Shown here: positions 16,998-25,274 of the stretch, in pieces | Layout of the letters: every line of letters begins with the position of its first letter | How positions within the stretch are numbered: position 1 is the stretch's first letter | Assembly (NCBI GenBank): GCA_964483405.1 | Contig: CAZABC010000002.1 | Coordinates: forward strand, 1-64,000 | From: CAZABC01 sp964483405 | Lineage (GTDB): Bacteria > Chloroflexota > Limnocylindria > Limnocylindrales > CSP1-4 | Direction: 5' to 3' | Length of the DNA: 64,000 nucleotides | Made by a program: the position numbers and the translations under genes | The notes under the pieces: generated by a model | Database searches by the model: none | Told to the model about the DNA's origin: nothing | Seen by the model: the letters and a program-made list of their open reading frames with translations, nothing else

Positions 16998-18289
16998 CGG
17001 CGGTGCGTCGGGCGACCGGCCGTGGCTCGCGGGCGGGCAGCGATGACGCGCCGCCGCGGATCGCGCTCCTTCATTACGCCGCGCCTCCCGGCGTGGGCGG
17101 GGTCGAGGCGGTGCTCGGGGCCCAGGCGCGGCTGCTGGCCGCGGCGGGCCATCCGGTCCGGATCGTCGCCGGGCGGGGCCGGGCCGCCGACCCGCGGGTC
17201 GAGTTCCGGCGGGTCCGGCTCGCGAGCGCCCGACATCCCCGGATCGCCGCGGCCCGCCGGGCGCTGGATGCGGGCACGGTCCCGGCCGGGTTCGCCACCC
17301 TCGTCGCCGAGCTGACGGCCGAGCTCGACGACGCCTTCGAAGGGGTCGCCGTCGTCATCGCCCACAACGTCGCGACGATGCCCCTGAACCTCGCGCTCAC
17401 CGCGGCGCTCCGGGCGATCGCCGACCGACCGGGCCCACCCGCCCTGGTCACCTGGACCCACGACGTTGCCGCGGCGATGCCGGGCTACGCCGACCAGCTG
17501 CACCCGGGTCCGCCATGGGACCTCGTCCGGACGCCGTGGCCGGTCGCGGCCGCGGTCGCCGTGTCGACGGTCCGCCGCGACGACCTCGTCCGGGTGACCG
17601 GGGTGACCCCGGGGACGATCCGGGTCGTGCCGAACGGCGTCGACGTCGCCGAACGCCTGGGGCTCCATGCCGCGACCCGTCGGCTGGTCGAGCGGCTCGG
17701 TCTCGTCGGCCCGGGTCCGATCCTCCTCACCCCGAGCCGGGTGACGCCGCGGAAGAACCTCGAGTTCGCGATCGGCGTCCTCGCGGCGCTCCGCCCGACG
17801 AGCCCGGGGGCGCGTCTCGTCATCACCGGGGCGATCGACCCGCATGACGGCGCGTCGGCGGCGTACCTCGGGCGGCTCCGCTCGATGGCCGACGACCTCG
17901 GCGTCTCGGCCGCCGTCGCGCTGCTGTCCGACGTGGCGCCCGCCCGCGAGGCCGGCCACGTCGTCCGCGACCTCTTCCAGCTCGCCGACGCGCTCCTGCT
18001 CACGAGCCGTGACGAGGGCTTCGGGCTGCCGCTGCTCGAGGCCGCGGTCGCCCGCCTCCCGGTCGTCTGCCCCGCGATCCCGGCGCTCGTCGAGCTCGCC
18101 GGCGACGATGCGACGCTCTTCTCGCCCGACGCGGCCCCCGCCGAGGTCGCCCGGCTGCTCGAGGCGCGCCTCGCCGGCGACGAAGCGCACCGGCTCGCGG
18201 TGCGCATCCGGACCGAGCGGTCGTGGCCGGTCGTCTACCGGTCCTGGATCGAGCCGCTCATCGCCGAGGTGCTCGCCGCTCGCCGATGA
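16994..18289 (+). CDS. GT4-family glycosyltransferase
   Basis: Protein of 431 residues starting at GTG 16994 inside the preceding stop. GT-B features: an N-terminal glycine-rich loop (HYAAPPGVGGVEAVLGAQAR), RVVPNGVDVAERL at the domain junction, LLTPSRVTPRKNLEFAIGVL at the start of the donor domain and SRDEGFGLPLLEAAVARLP as the EX7E nucleotide-sugar site. Substrate unknown. The first 20 residues are Arg/Gly-rich, so a start closer to residue 22 is possible. Stop-start coupling with the gene before it implies equal expression of the two transferases. Confidence 0.88.
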   Translation: MTAVRRATGRGSRAGSDDAPPRIALLHYAAPPGVGGVEAVLGAQARLLAAAGHPVRIVAGRGRAADPRVEFRRVRLASARHPRIAAARRALDAGTVPAGFATLVAELTAELDDAFEGVAVVIAHNVATMPLNLALTAALRAIADRPGPPALVTWTHDVAAAMPGYADQLHPGPPWDLVRTPWPVAAAVAVSTVRRDDLVRVTGVTPGTIRVVPNGVDVAERLGLHAATRRLVERLGLVGPGPILLTPSRVTPRKNLEFAIGVLAALRPTSPGARLVITGAIDPHDGASAAYLGRLRSMADDLGVSAAVALLSDVAPAREAGHVVRDLFQLADALLLTSRDEGFGLPLLEAAVARLPVVCPAIPALVELAGDDATLFSPDAAPAEVARLLEARLAGDEAHRLAVRIRTERSWPVVYRSWIEPLIAEVLAARR

Positions 18290-18328
18290 GCGCGGGGCGG
18301 CGCGCCCGGCGGCGCGCGGGGCGCCCGG

Positions 18329-19033
18329 TCAGCCGGCCGGGTCGCCGAGGACGCGGCCGAGGAACTCGATCGTGCGCGCCGCGGCGAGGTCGGCGGCCGC
18401 GGGCCGATAGGCGTCGCGCGACGGCTCGGCGAACCAGTGGCCGGTCCCCGGGTAGCGGTGGACGACGACCTCGCGACCGGCCTCGCGGAGCGCGCCCTCG
18501 AACGCCGCGACGGCGTCGTCGGGCTCGTACGGGTCGGTCTCGGCGAAGTGCCCCAGGACGGGCGTCGTGGCGCGGGCCAGGCTCGGCCCGCCGACGGACC
18601 CGTAGTAGACGACCGACCCGAGGACGCGGTCGCGCATCGCCGCGCTCCAGACCGACCAGGCCGCCCCCAGCGAGAAGCCCACGGTCGCGATCCGGGCCGC
18701 GGGACCGAGGTGGTCGGCCAGCCGGTCGATCGCCGCCAGGGCGATCGCGTCGGCGGTCGCCTCGTCGAGCGCACCCGACAGCCGCTCCGCCTCCTCGATC
18801 GTCGTCGCCAGCGGGCCGCCGTACAGGTCCGGCGCGATCACCGCGAAGCCGGCATCGGCGAGCCGGTCGGCGTAGTCGACGACGTCGTCGTTCAGGCCCC
18901 ACCAGGCGTGGAAGAGGACGACGCCCGGCGCGCCGGGCTCGGCCTCGCCGACCGCGTAGGCGCGGGCGCCGACCGCGGATGCCTGGGTGCCGCCAGCGTC
19001 CGCGACGATCGTCTCGAACCGACCTTTGGTCAT
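18329..19033 (-). CDS. Dienelactone hydrolase family protein
   Basis: Alpha/beta-hydrolase of 234 residues. The catalytic triad can be placed: Ser in VGFSLGAAW, Asp in FAETDPYE and His in PGTGHWFAE. An N-terminal VVLFHAWWGLND loop supplies the oxyanion region. The family normally has Cys in place of Ser, so this is a serine variant, more like a general carboxylesterase than a true dienelactone hydrolase. Its ATG overlaps the ku stop (ATGA), so it is co-transcribed with ku, although no role in repair is evident. Confidence 0.85.
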   Translation of the reverse strand: MTKGRFETIVADAGGTQASAVGARAYAVGEAEPGAPGVVLFHAWWGLNDDVVDYADRLADAGFAVIAPDLYGGPLATTIEEAERLSGALDEATADAIALAAIDRLADHLGPAARIATVGFSLGAAWSVWSAAMRDRVLGSVVYYGSVGGPSLARATTPVLGHFAETDPYEPDDAVAAFEGALREAGREVVVHRYPGTGHWFAEPSRDAYRPAAADLAAARTIEFLGRVLGDPAG

Positions 19034-19950
19034 GCGGTCTTCCGCCTGCGCGCCGGGCGCGCCTCGGTGGTGTCATCCGCGGCGCCACCGGCCTTGGCGG
19101 CCCGGGCGGCCTTGGCCTCCTTGGCGTCGGCGACCGAGACGGGGGGCCCGGTCTCGGCATCGCGGACGGCCGTCGCCGCCTTGACGCTCGCCTCGAGGGC
19201 GGCCATCAGGTCGATGAGCTTGCCGCCGGTGTCGGCCTCGACGACCTCGACCGCCTCGCGACCCTCGATCTTCGCCTCGATCACCGCCCGCAGGGCCTCG
19301 CGATACTCGTCGCGGTACTGGGTCGGGTCGAACTCGCCGGTCATCGCCGCGACGAGCTGGGCCGCCATCGCCTTCTCCGCCGGCCTGAACTCGAACGCCT
19401 CGTCGCCGAGGTCGAGCTCGTCGACGGCCCGGATCTCGTCGGGCCAGTGGAGGGTCGAGAGGAGCATCGTGCCGCCGAACGGGTCGAGCGCCGCGAGCGC
19501 CTCGCGGTCCTTGATGACGACCTTGCAGATCGCGGTCAGCCCGCCCTCGGCGAGGACCTCGCGGAGGAGCGCGAAGGCCTTGCGGCCGATCTTGTCGGGC
19601 TCGACGTAGTAGGCCTGCTTGACGAACCGGACGGCGGCCTGGTTCGTCTCCCGCTCGACGAACTGCTCGATCTCGATCGAGCGGACGGTCTTGAGCGGGA
19701 CGTGCTCGAGATCGTCATCGGTGATGACGACGTACTCGCCGGGCGCGTACTCGTAGCCGCGGACCGTGTCGGAGCGCTCGATCATCGCCTCGTCGACCGG
19801 ACACCAGACCTTCATCTGGATCCGCGAGAGATCCTCCTTGTGGAGGAGGTTGAAGCTGATCGTGCTCTTCGACTCGGTCGCGAGGTAGAGCTTGATCGGG
19901 ATGGTCACCAGCCCGAACTGGATGGCCCCCTTCCACATGGCACGCGCCAC
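19030..19950 (-). CDS. ku: Ku protein, DNA end-binding
   Basis: Bacterial Ku of 306 residues. The conserved core starts at MWKGAIQFGLVTIPIKLY and includes a VWCPVDEAMIERSD segment, YEYAPGEYVVITDDDLE, FVKQAYYVEPDKIGRKAFALL and a TMLLSTLHWPDEIR stretch. Residues past 265 form the lysine/arginine/alanine-rich tail that helps DNA and LigD binding. Ku homodimers thread onto broken DNA ends and recruit LigD (10436-13423). Start: GTG 19950 or ATG 19938; the domain begins at the latter. The stop overlaps the hydrolase start. Confidence 0.95.
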   Translation of the reverse strand: MARAMWKGAIQFGLVTIPIKLYLATESKSTISFNLLHKEDLSRIQMKVWCPVDEAMIERSDTVRGYEYAPGEYVVITDDDLEHVPLKTVRSIEIEQFVERETNQAAVRFVKQAYYVEPDKIGRKAFALLREVLAEGGLTAICKVVIKDREALAALDPFGGTMLLSTLHWPDEIRAVDELDLGDEAFEFRPAEKAMAAQLVAAMTGEFDPTQYRDEYREALRAVIEAKIEGREAVEVVEADTGGKLIDLMAALEASVKAATAVRDAETGPPVSVADAKEAKAARAAKAGGAADDTTEARPARRRKTA

Positions 19951-20078
19951 GATCGCCCTCGCCCTGCGTGCCCGGGGGCCGTGTCACCTCGCGCGGCCCG
20001 CCCCGGGGACGCGACTCTAGCACGGGCCTGCAACGTCGCCTCCCGGCCGTCGATGCCTGCACGCGTCAGAATCGCCGC

Positions 20079-20456
20079 ATGACGAGGTTCTCCGCACCGT
20101 TGGCCGTCGTCGTCGTGGCGGCGATCGCCGCGACGCTCGTGTCCGGCTGCGAGCGGGAGTCGGAGCGCTACGGCCGCGAGCTCCAGGAGCGGCTCGCCGC
20201 GTCCGGGATCCTCCTCGAGGAGACGCTCGCCTGGCCGCCGCGCGGGAGCGTCCCGCATTGGGTCGTCGAGGCGCACTTCACCGGAGACGAGGCGGCCGCC
20301 GAGGCGGCGTGCGAGGTGGTCGCCGCCACGCCGATGCCGGACGGCGAGCTCCCCTACCTCGTCCGCCTGACCTACGAGCCCGCCGGCACGGTCCAGTGCG
20401 GCTGGGCCGCCGAGCCCGGAGCATCGCCCGACGCGGGGGCATCGCCGCCGGGCTGA
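20079..20456 (+). CDS. Small lipoprotein, unknown
   Basis: Protein of 125 residues with a lipoprotein signal: a hydrophobic stretch (LAVVVVAAIAATLV) followed by the lipobox VSGC near residue 26. The mature domain of about 95 residues has one further Cys pair (EAACEVV, VQCGW) and ends in an Ala/Ser/Pro tail. It is not recognised. It is transcribed divergently from ku and converges on the gene at 20475. Confidence 0.65.
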   Translation: MTRFSAPLAVVVVAAIAATLVSGCERESERYGRELQERLAASGILLEETLAWPPRGSVPHWVVEAHFTGDEAAAEAACEVVAATPMPDGELPYLVRLTYEPAGTVQCGWAAEPGASPDAGASPPG

Positions 20457-20474
20457 GCCCCCACGTGATCTCCG

Positions 20475-21794
20475 TCAGCTCGGCCGGAGCTGCGCCTCCG
20501 CCTCGGCGACCCGCGCGAGGACCCCGCTCCGGAGCGTGTCGAGTCCCGACCAGACGGCCTTCGTCGCGTTGCCGATCGAGGTGAGCTGGGCCTTGAGGGC
20601 CTTGATGGCCTCGAGCTGCTCGCGGATGCCGGCGAGGGCGGTCGAGATGACCGCCGGGTCGATCTCGACCTCCCGCTCGTCGAGGCTCGCGACCGCGAGC
20701 AGGCGGGCCAGACGGACCGCCGCCTCGAGGATCGACGACTCGGGCGCCTCGGGGTCGACGACGCAGTAGACGTCGCCGGCACGGACGTCGAACGGGGCGA
20801 CGCCGCTCGGCGCGTGCCCCGGGGTGAAGACGGCGACCGCGACCGCCGCCGAGCGGTTCTCCTTCGCCGCACGGAGCTCCTCGCGGATCTGGCGAGCGGA
20901 CATCGTCTTGTCCTTGGCCTCGATGACGATCCGGACGTCGGCGCCGCGGGCGATGCCGTCGCCGAGGGTGAGGACGAAGTCGCCCTTCTTGGAGCGGATC
21001 GTGTCGCCCGACAGGAAGCCGGTCCGGTCCAGCAGGTCGCCGGCGCCGCGGGCGATCTCGCCGAGCATCTGCTCGAGGACGTCCTCGAAGTCGACGCCCT
21101 TGGCCGTGCCCTTCGCCCGTTCGGTCGCGCGGGCCTGCTGGGCGGCCTCGAGCGCGGCCAGCTTCTCGTGGATCCCCGCGAACCCGGCCGTGACCTCCTG
21201 CCGGAACTGGTGCAGCGGCGAGCCGAGCCGGGTCGGGTCGAGGAGGAGCGCGAGCCGGCTCGCGTCGCCGTCGAAGTAGGACCCGAGGAGCTGACGCATC
21301 CGGCCGATCGCGCTGTCGCGCTTGGTCTCGTCGAAGAGGTCGTTGACGAACGTCCGGAGCTGGCCGCGATCGCCGAGGAACCGCTCGAGCGTCCGCGGGA
21401 GGCGGCCTTCCTCGTCGGAGAAGTTCGACCTGAGGGTCAGCTCGAGCGCCCGAGCGGCCTGCTCGTTCACCTGCTCCGTCGAGCGGAGGAGCTTCTCGAA
21501 CTCGCTCCGGACGACGTCGACGTTCAGCGTCACGCCGGCGTCCTGGAGCGCGATCAGCCCGATCCTGAGCGCGCGCTCCACGAGGGCGGACCGTTCGGCC
21601 TCGGGGCGGTCGGCGACGAAGGCCGCGAGCCCCGGGTCGACGAGGGTCAGGCGCTCGACGACGACCCGGTCGGGTCCGACCGCGACGACCGCGGGCGTCG
21701 GTGCCGGGAGGGCGATGCCGGCGGCGGTGTCGGTCGGTCGCGCGGGGCGGGCCGGCGATCCGCCGCGGGGGAACTCGACGATGGGTGCTTCCAT
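20475..21794 (-). CDS. PD-(D/E)XK-like protein with coiled coil, unknown
   Basis: Protein of 439 residues. Residues 60-220 are helical and charged. Residues 235-345 look like a restriction-endonuclease fold: KGVDFEDVLEQML, GDFVLTLGDG, then DVRIVIEAKDK (Asp and E-x-K) and SAAVAVAVFTPG. A C-terminal helical bundle with ALAGIREQLEAIKALKAQL follows. RmuC-type and related DNA-processing proteins combine coiled coils with this nuclease core, but the order here is not a standard RmuC. No neighbour helps. The N-terminal 35 residues are low in complexity. Confidence 0.6.
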   Translation of the reverse strand: MEAPIVEFPRGGSPARPARPTDTAAGIALPAPTPAVVAVGPDRVVVERLTLVDPGLAAFVADRPEAERSALVERALRIGLIALQDAGVTLNVDVVRSEFEKLLRSTEQVNEQAARALELTLRSNFSDEEGRLPRTLERFLGDRGQLRTFVNDLFDETKRDSAIGRMRQLLGSYFDGDASRLALLLDPTRLGSPLHQFRQEVTAGFAGIHEKLAALEAAQQARATERAKGTAKGVDFEDVLEQMLGEIARGAGDLLDRTGFLSGDTIRSKKGDFVLTLGDGIARGADVRIVIEAKDKTMSARQIREELRAAKENRSAAVAVAVFTPGHAPSGVAPFDVRAGDVYCVVDPEAPESSILEAAVRLARLLAVASLDEREVEIDPAVISTALAGIREQLEAIKALKAQLTSIGNATKAVWSGLDTLRSGVLARVAEAEAQLRPS

Positions 21795-21888
21795 GGCCCC
21801 GATGGTCGAGGGTGCTCGTGTCAGCTAGCGTGTCACGGCGGGGCGACGCGGCCGGGCCCGGGCCCCTCGATCGCCATCCGGCTCTGTG

Positions 21889-21943
21889 CATGTCATGCAG
21901 CGACGCGGATGGAGCGCGGGCGACGCGGATGGAGCGCGGGCGA
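21889..21943 (+). repeat. 55-bp left copy flanking scaffold gap, 20-bp tandem units
   Basis: Begins CATGTCATGCAG, followed by two perfect 20-bp units (21901-21920 and 21921-21940) and CGA. The same 55 bases occur immediately right of the gap (22044-22098). The repeat length is not a multiple of three and no gene is seen. Confidence 0.9.
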
Positions 21944-22043
21944 NNNNNNNNNNNNNNNNNNNNNNNNNNNNNNNNNNNNNNNNNNNNNNNNNNNNNNNNN
22001 NNNNNNNNNNNNNNNNNNNNNNNNNNNNNNNNNNNNNNNNNNN
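21944..22043. other. Scaffold gap of 100 N
   Basis: One hundred N in a row, the usual placeholder for a join of unknown length. Both sides carry an identical 55-base sequence, so the true distance may be zero or negative, or the repeat array may be longer than assembled. Confidence 1.
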
Positions 22044-22133
22044 CATGTCATGCAGCGACGCGGATGGAGCGCGGGCGACGCGGATGGAGCGCGGGCGATG
22101 CGGATCGAGCGCGGGCGACGCGGATGGAGCGCG
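22044..22133 (+). repeat. 20-bp tandem repeat array right of gap
   Basis: After CATGTCATGCAG come four 20-bp units (unit start CGACGCGGAT) from 22056; the third unit has two substitutions and the fourth ends in GCGGTG. The array stops at about 22135. No open frame uses it, and no spacer variation of CRISPR type is present. It could be a regulatory or structural minisatellite. Confidence 0.85.
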
Positions 22134-22243
22134 GTGCGCCGACGCACCGCCACGTGACGCGACGGCGAGGACGCGACATGTGGCTCTTCCTTCGCCGTGC
22201 GGCCCGCTCGACCATCGGGGCACGGCGTCCCAGGAGGGATGCG

Positions 22244-23425
22244 ATGCGACGGTCCGGACCTGCGGCGACGGTGCTCGCCGCGCTCATGAGCCTCGTCCTC
22301 GCGGGCGCGGCCCTCGGTGTCACGTGGGCGGCGCCGGTGACCCTCGTCCCGGGCGGCGGCGACAGCGGCGGGATCGGCACCCGGGCGCTGGCGACGTCGG
22401 GCGGGACGACCCATGTCGTCTACCACGACGACGGGATCCTCTACCGCCGGTCGACGACGTTCGGTGGCGCCTGGAGCCGGCCGGTCGCGATCGCGCTCCC
22501 GACCGCGACGACGACGCCGGGCGACGCGACGATCGCCGCGTATCGGGGCCTCGTGGTCGTCGCCTACACGACGGCCCGGACCGACGACACCAAGACCCTC
22601 TGGGTCCGGCGGAGCATCGACGCCGGACTGACCTGGCAGCGGCCGATCGCGCTCCAGTCGTTCGTCTCGGACGACCCGATCGGCGATCCGTCGATCGCGA
22701 TCGCGTCGAGCGGCGTCCATGTGGCCTGGACGGACGGCCGCACGGGCCGCATCTGGTATCGCCGGAGCCTCGACTCGGCGGCCAGCTTCGCCGGCCGGGT
22801 CGCGCTGGCGATGTCGACGCGGGAGCTGCCCGGTGCGACCTGGTTCTCGGGCGCTGTGAAGGTCGCGGCGTCGGGCACCCGTGTCTACGTCGCCTGGTCG
22901 CGCGGCGACGCGGCCGACGACCACTGCACGTCGGGGCTCGCGATGCGTCGCTCGACGAACGGCGGCGCGAGCTTCCTGCCGGAGCAGCTCATCGACCGGC
23001 GGGCCCAGTCCGACATCCGCGGGCTCTCGGCGAGCGGCTCGGTGCTGCTCGCGAGCTACGCCCTCTGCGACCACGAGGTCGTCGTCGCCCGCTCGGCCGA
23101 CGGCGGCGTCGCGTTCGCCCGGACGATCGTCGCCGGCGCGACCGGCACGGTGCCCTACTACTGGACCGACGTCCACGTCACCGGAACGACGGCGCGGCTC
23201 GTCTACTCGCAGCTGACCATCGCCTCGCCCGACAAGCTCTGGCTCCGGACGAGCACCGATGGTGGCGTGACCTGGCCGGCGCTGGCCGCGGTCGCAAGCG
23301 CGACCGACCTGGGCGGGCCGAGCGTGATCGGCAGCGCGACGACGGTGCTCGTCTCGTACGGCACGGCCGACTACATCACCGGCGACCTGCTGGGCGTGTA
23401 CACCCGGAAGGGCACGCTCCCGTAG
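22244..23425 (+). CDS. Secreted BNR/Asp-box (sialidase-like) propeller protein
   Basis: Protein of 393 residues with a signal peptide (RRSGPAATVLAALMSLVLAG, cleavage near ALG/VTWA). The mature part holds repeated S-x-DGG-x-x-W-type Asp-boxes (RRSIDAGLTWQRP, RRSTNGGASF, ARSADGGVAF, RTSTDGGVTWP), diagnostic of a six-bladed sialidase-like beta-propeller. The sialidase arginine triad is not evident, so enzymatic activity is doubtful and a binding or structural extracellular role is more likely. AGGAGG (22232-22237) is well spaced for ATG 22244. Confidence 0.85.
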   Translation: MRRSGPAATVLAALMSLVLAGAALGVTWAAPVTLVPGGGDSGGIGTRALATSGGTTHVVYHDDGILYRRSTTFGGAWSRPVAIALPTATTTPGDATIAAYRGLVVVAYTTARTDDTKTLWVRRSIDAGLTWQRPIALQSFVSDDPIGDPSIAIASSGVHVAWTDGRTGRIWYRRSLDSAASFAGRVALAMSTRELPGATWFSGAVKVAASGTRVYVAWSRGDAADDHCTSGLAMRRSTNGGASFLPEQLIDRRAQSDIRGLSASGSVLLASYALCDHEVVVARSADGGVAFARTIVAGATGTVPYYWTDVHVTGTTARLVYSQLTIASPDKLWLRTSTDGGVTWPALAAVASATDLGGPSVIGSATTVLVSYGTADYITGDLLGVYTRKGTLP

Positions 23426-23516
23426 CGACCCGACGACCGACGCGGATCGAGACGCACCAGCCGGTCGCGAGTTACGGTGACGGGCGACCGATCCGCCACT
23501 CACACCGGAGGCCTGC

Positions 23517-23882
23517 ATGTCCGATCGACCCGTCACGGGCGCCTACTTCTACCGCATCGCCTGGGGCCACCTCGATGAGTGGCTCGAGCTGTACGAGCGG
23601 AACCACCTGCCGCTCCTGCTGGCCCAGGTCGAGACCGGCCGGATCCGCTCCACGCGGACCTTCACGAACCGCTTCCACGGCGACGGCGCCGCCGCCTGGC
23701 AGGTCATGGTCACCATCGAGTGGCGTGACTGGGCCGCGATGGAGGAGCACGCCGACGCCGGCCTCGTCGGCCGGCTCTATCCCGACCGCGAGCGACACAC
23801 CGCCGAGGAGCGCCGGCGGTTCGAGCTGATGGAGGCGCACTGGGACGTCGTCCTCGAGGAGCGTCCGGCGACGGCCGGCTGA
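23517..23882 (+). CDS. Small conserved-type hypothetical protein (dimeric alpha/beta barrel-like)
   Basis: Protein of 121 residues, soluble, no signal. The layout of an N-terminal strand (GAYFYRIAWGHLDEW), a helix (ELYERNHLPLLL), a strand with AAWQVMVTIEWRDW and a final helical part resembles the ferredoxin-like dimeric alpha/beta barrel fold (EthD/NIPSNAP type). This is a fold guess only; no substrate can be named. Neighbours give no functional hint. Confidence 0.6.
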   Translation: MSDRPVTGAYFYRIAWGHLDEWLELYERNHLPLLLAQVETGRIRSTRTFTNRFHGDGAAAWQVMVTIEWRDWAAMEEHADAGLVGRLYPDRERHTAEERRRFELMEAHWDVVLEERPATAG

Positions 23883-23904
23883 GCGGCGGGCGGGGCCCGG
23901 CGCG

Positions 23905-24345
23905 CTACTCCGCGAGCGGCGACCAGAGGCTCAGGCGGTAGCCGTCGGGGTCGTGGAGCCAGGCGTGCCGGGCGCCCCAGGGCTGGTCGACCGGCGCGGT
24001 GACGGCGACCCGGGCCGCGCGCAGGCGCTCGACGACCGCGTCGACGTCGCCGACCCGGATCTGGAGTTCGATGCCCGGCGCGCCGATCTCGGCCGCGGCC
24101 CGCTCCTCGACGCCGATGTGGAAGCCATCGCCACCACCGAGCCGGAGGTAGCCGCCGCCCTCCTGGAGGACCTCGAGGCCGAGGTGCTCGACATAGAAGG
24201 AGCGAGTCCGACCGAGGTCGCGGACGTGGACGAACGCGTGGCTGAACGACGAGCGGGCGAGCGACGGGTCGGCGGCGCCCGAGCCAGCGGACGGGTTCGG
24301 CGCCGAGGAGGCGTCGTGCGGGGCCGAGGAGGCGTCGGGCGTCAT
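23905..24345 (-). CDS. VOC-superfamily (glyoxalase-like) protein
   Basis: Protein of 146 residues, of which 115 form one VOC module pair: FSHAFVHVRDLGRTRSFYVEHLGLEV, GDGFHIGVEE and HAWLHDPDGYRLSLWSPL. Metal ligands typical of the fold are His in AFVHV, Glu in GIELQIR or GVEE, and the final DPDG region. Members include glyoxalase I, dioxygenases and antibiotic-binding proteins; the substrate is open. The first 28 residues are low-complexity Ser/Ala, and a start at an internal site near residue 28 is possible. Confidence 0.85.
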   Translation of the reverse strand: MTPDASSAPHDASSAPNPSAGSGAADPSLARSSFSHAFVHVRDLGRTRSFYVEHLGLEVLQEGGGYLRLGGGDGFHIGVEERAAAEIGAPGIELQIRVGDVDAVVERLRAARVAVTAPVDQPWGARHAWLHDPDGYRLSLWSPLAE

Positions 24346-24355
24346 GCCCGCAACG

Positions 24356-25273
24356 CTACCAGCCGCCGGCCTCGCGGATGAGGCGGTGGAGCACGCGCGC
24401 GGCGACCTCGCGCCGGTACGTCGCCGTCGACCGGATGTCGTCGATGGGCGCGAGCTCGCCCGCGAGTGCCCGGACGGCGGCGTCGGCGACCTCGGGCGTG
24501 GGCTGGGCGCCCTCGAGGACCGCCTCGGTCGCCGCGGCGCGCACGGGCACGGCGGCGACGGACCCGAGGGCGACCCGAACGCCGGTCCAGACGCCGCGGA
24601 CCCGGGTCGGGCCGGGCGCCTCGGGGGCCTCGGGGGCCGGGGCCGCCTCGTCGGCGACCTCGCGCCAGGCGAGCGCCACCGAGACTTTCGAGATCGCCTG
24701 GGCCCGCCGCGTCCCGACCTTGCGGAACCGGACCTCGCGGCCGGGCACGATCGGGATCCGGACCCGGATGATCAGCTCGTCGGGGGCGAGCGCCGTCCGA
24801 CGATAGGCGAGGAAGAAGTCGGCCACCGGGACCGCTCGCTCTCCGCGCGGACCCCCGAGGACGATCTCGGCGTCGAGGGCGAGCAGGACCGGCAGGACGT
24901 CGCCGGCGGGCGATGCGGTCGCGAGGTTCCCGCCGATCGTGCCCCGGTTCTGGATCTGGGCCGCCCCGACGCTCGCGGCCGCCTCGACGAGCGCGGGCGC
25001 GATCTCGTTCGCGAGGACCGAGCGGCGGAGGTCGGTGTACGTCGTGAGGGCGCCGAGGACGAGGATCCGCGGCTCCAGGCTGACGCCTCGGATCGCCCGG
25101 ATCCGCGACAGGTCGAGGACGCGATCGGGCGGCTCGCCGCGGCCGGCGGCGAGCTCGACCATCAGGTCCGTCCCGCCCGCGATCGGGCGCCACGGCCGGC
25201 CGTCGGCAAGGAGCGCGTAGGCCTCCTCGAGCGTCCGCGGGGACTCGACCGGCGGCTCGACCGGCAGCGGCAT
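24356..25273 (-). CDS. Xanthine dehydrogenase-type FAD-binding subunit
   Basis: Medium (FAD) subunit of a molybdenum hydroxylase, 305 residues from ATG 25273. FAD pyrophosphate-binding motifs IAGGTDLMVEL and TIGGNLATASPAGD are present, with QNRGTIGGN at the isoalloxazine site and a CO dehydrogenase flavoprotein C-terminal domain. It passes electrons from the Fe-S subunit to NAD or another acceptor. It is the last gene of guanine deaminase, large, small and medium subunit in one direction; the Fe-S gene ends one base before it. An Ala/Pro-rich insert (near residue 205-225) is unusual. Confidence 0.92.
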   Translation of the reverse strand: MPLPVEPPVESPRTLEEAYALLADGRPWRPIAGGTDLMVELAAGRGEPPDRVLDLSRIRAIRGVSLEPRILVLGALTTYTDLRRSVLANEIAPALVEAAASVGAAQIQNRGTIGGNLATASPAGDVLPVLLALDAEIVLGGPRGERAVPVADFFLAYRRTALAPDELIIRVRIPIVPGREVRFRKVGTRRAQAISKVSVALAWREVADEAAPAPEAPEAPGPTRVRGVWTGVRVALGSVAAVPVRAAATEAVLEGAQPTPEVADAAVRALAGELAPIDDIRSTATYRREVAARVLHRLIREAGGW

Positions 25274-25274
25274 C

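Noticed and set aside
21889..22133. CRISPR-like array
   Set aside because: Units are head-to-tail with no unique spacers, so it is a tandem repeat; no cas gene is near.
21886..23829. Frames translated straight through the N gap
   Set aside because: They only exist because N is read as unknown residue; the real gene starts at 22244.
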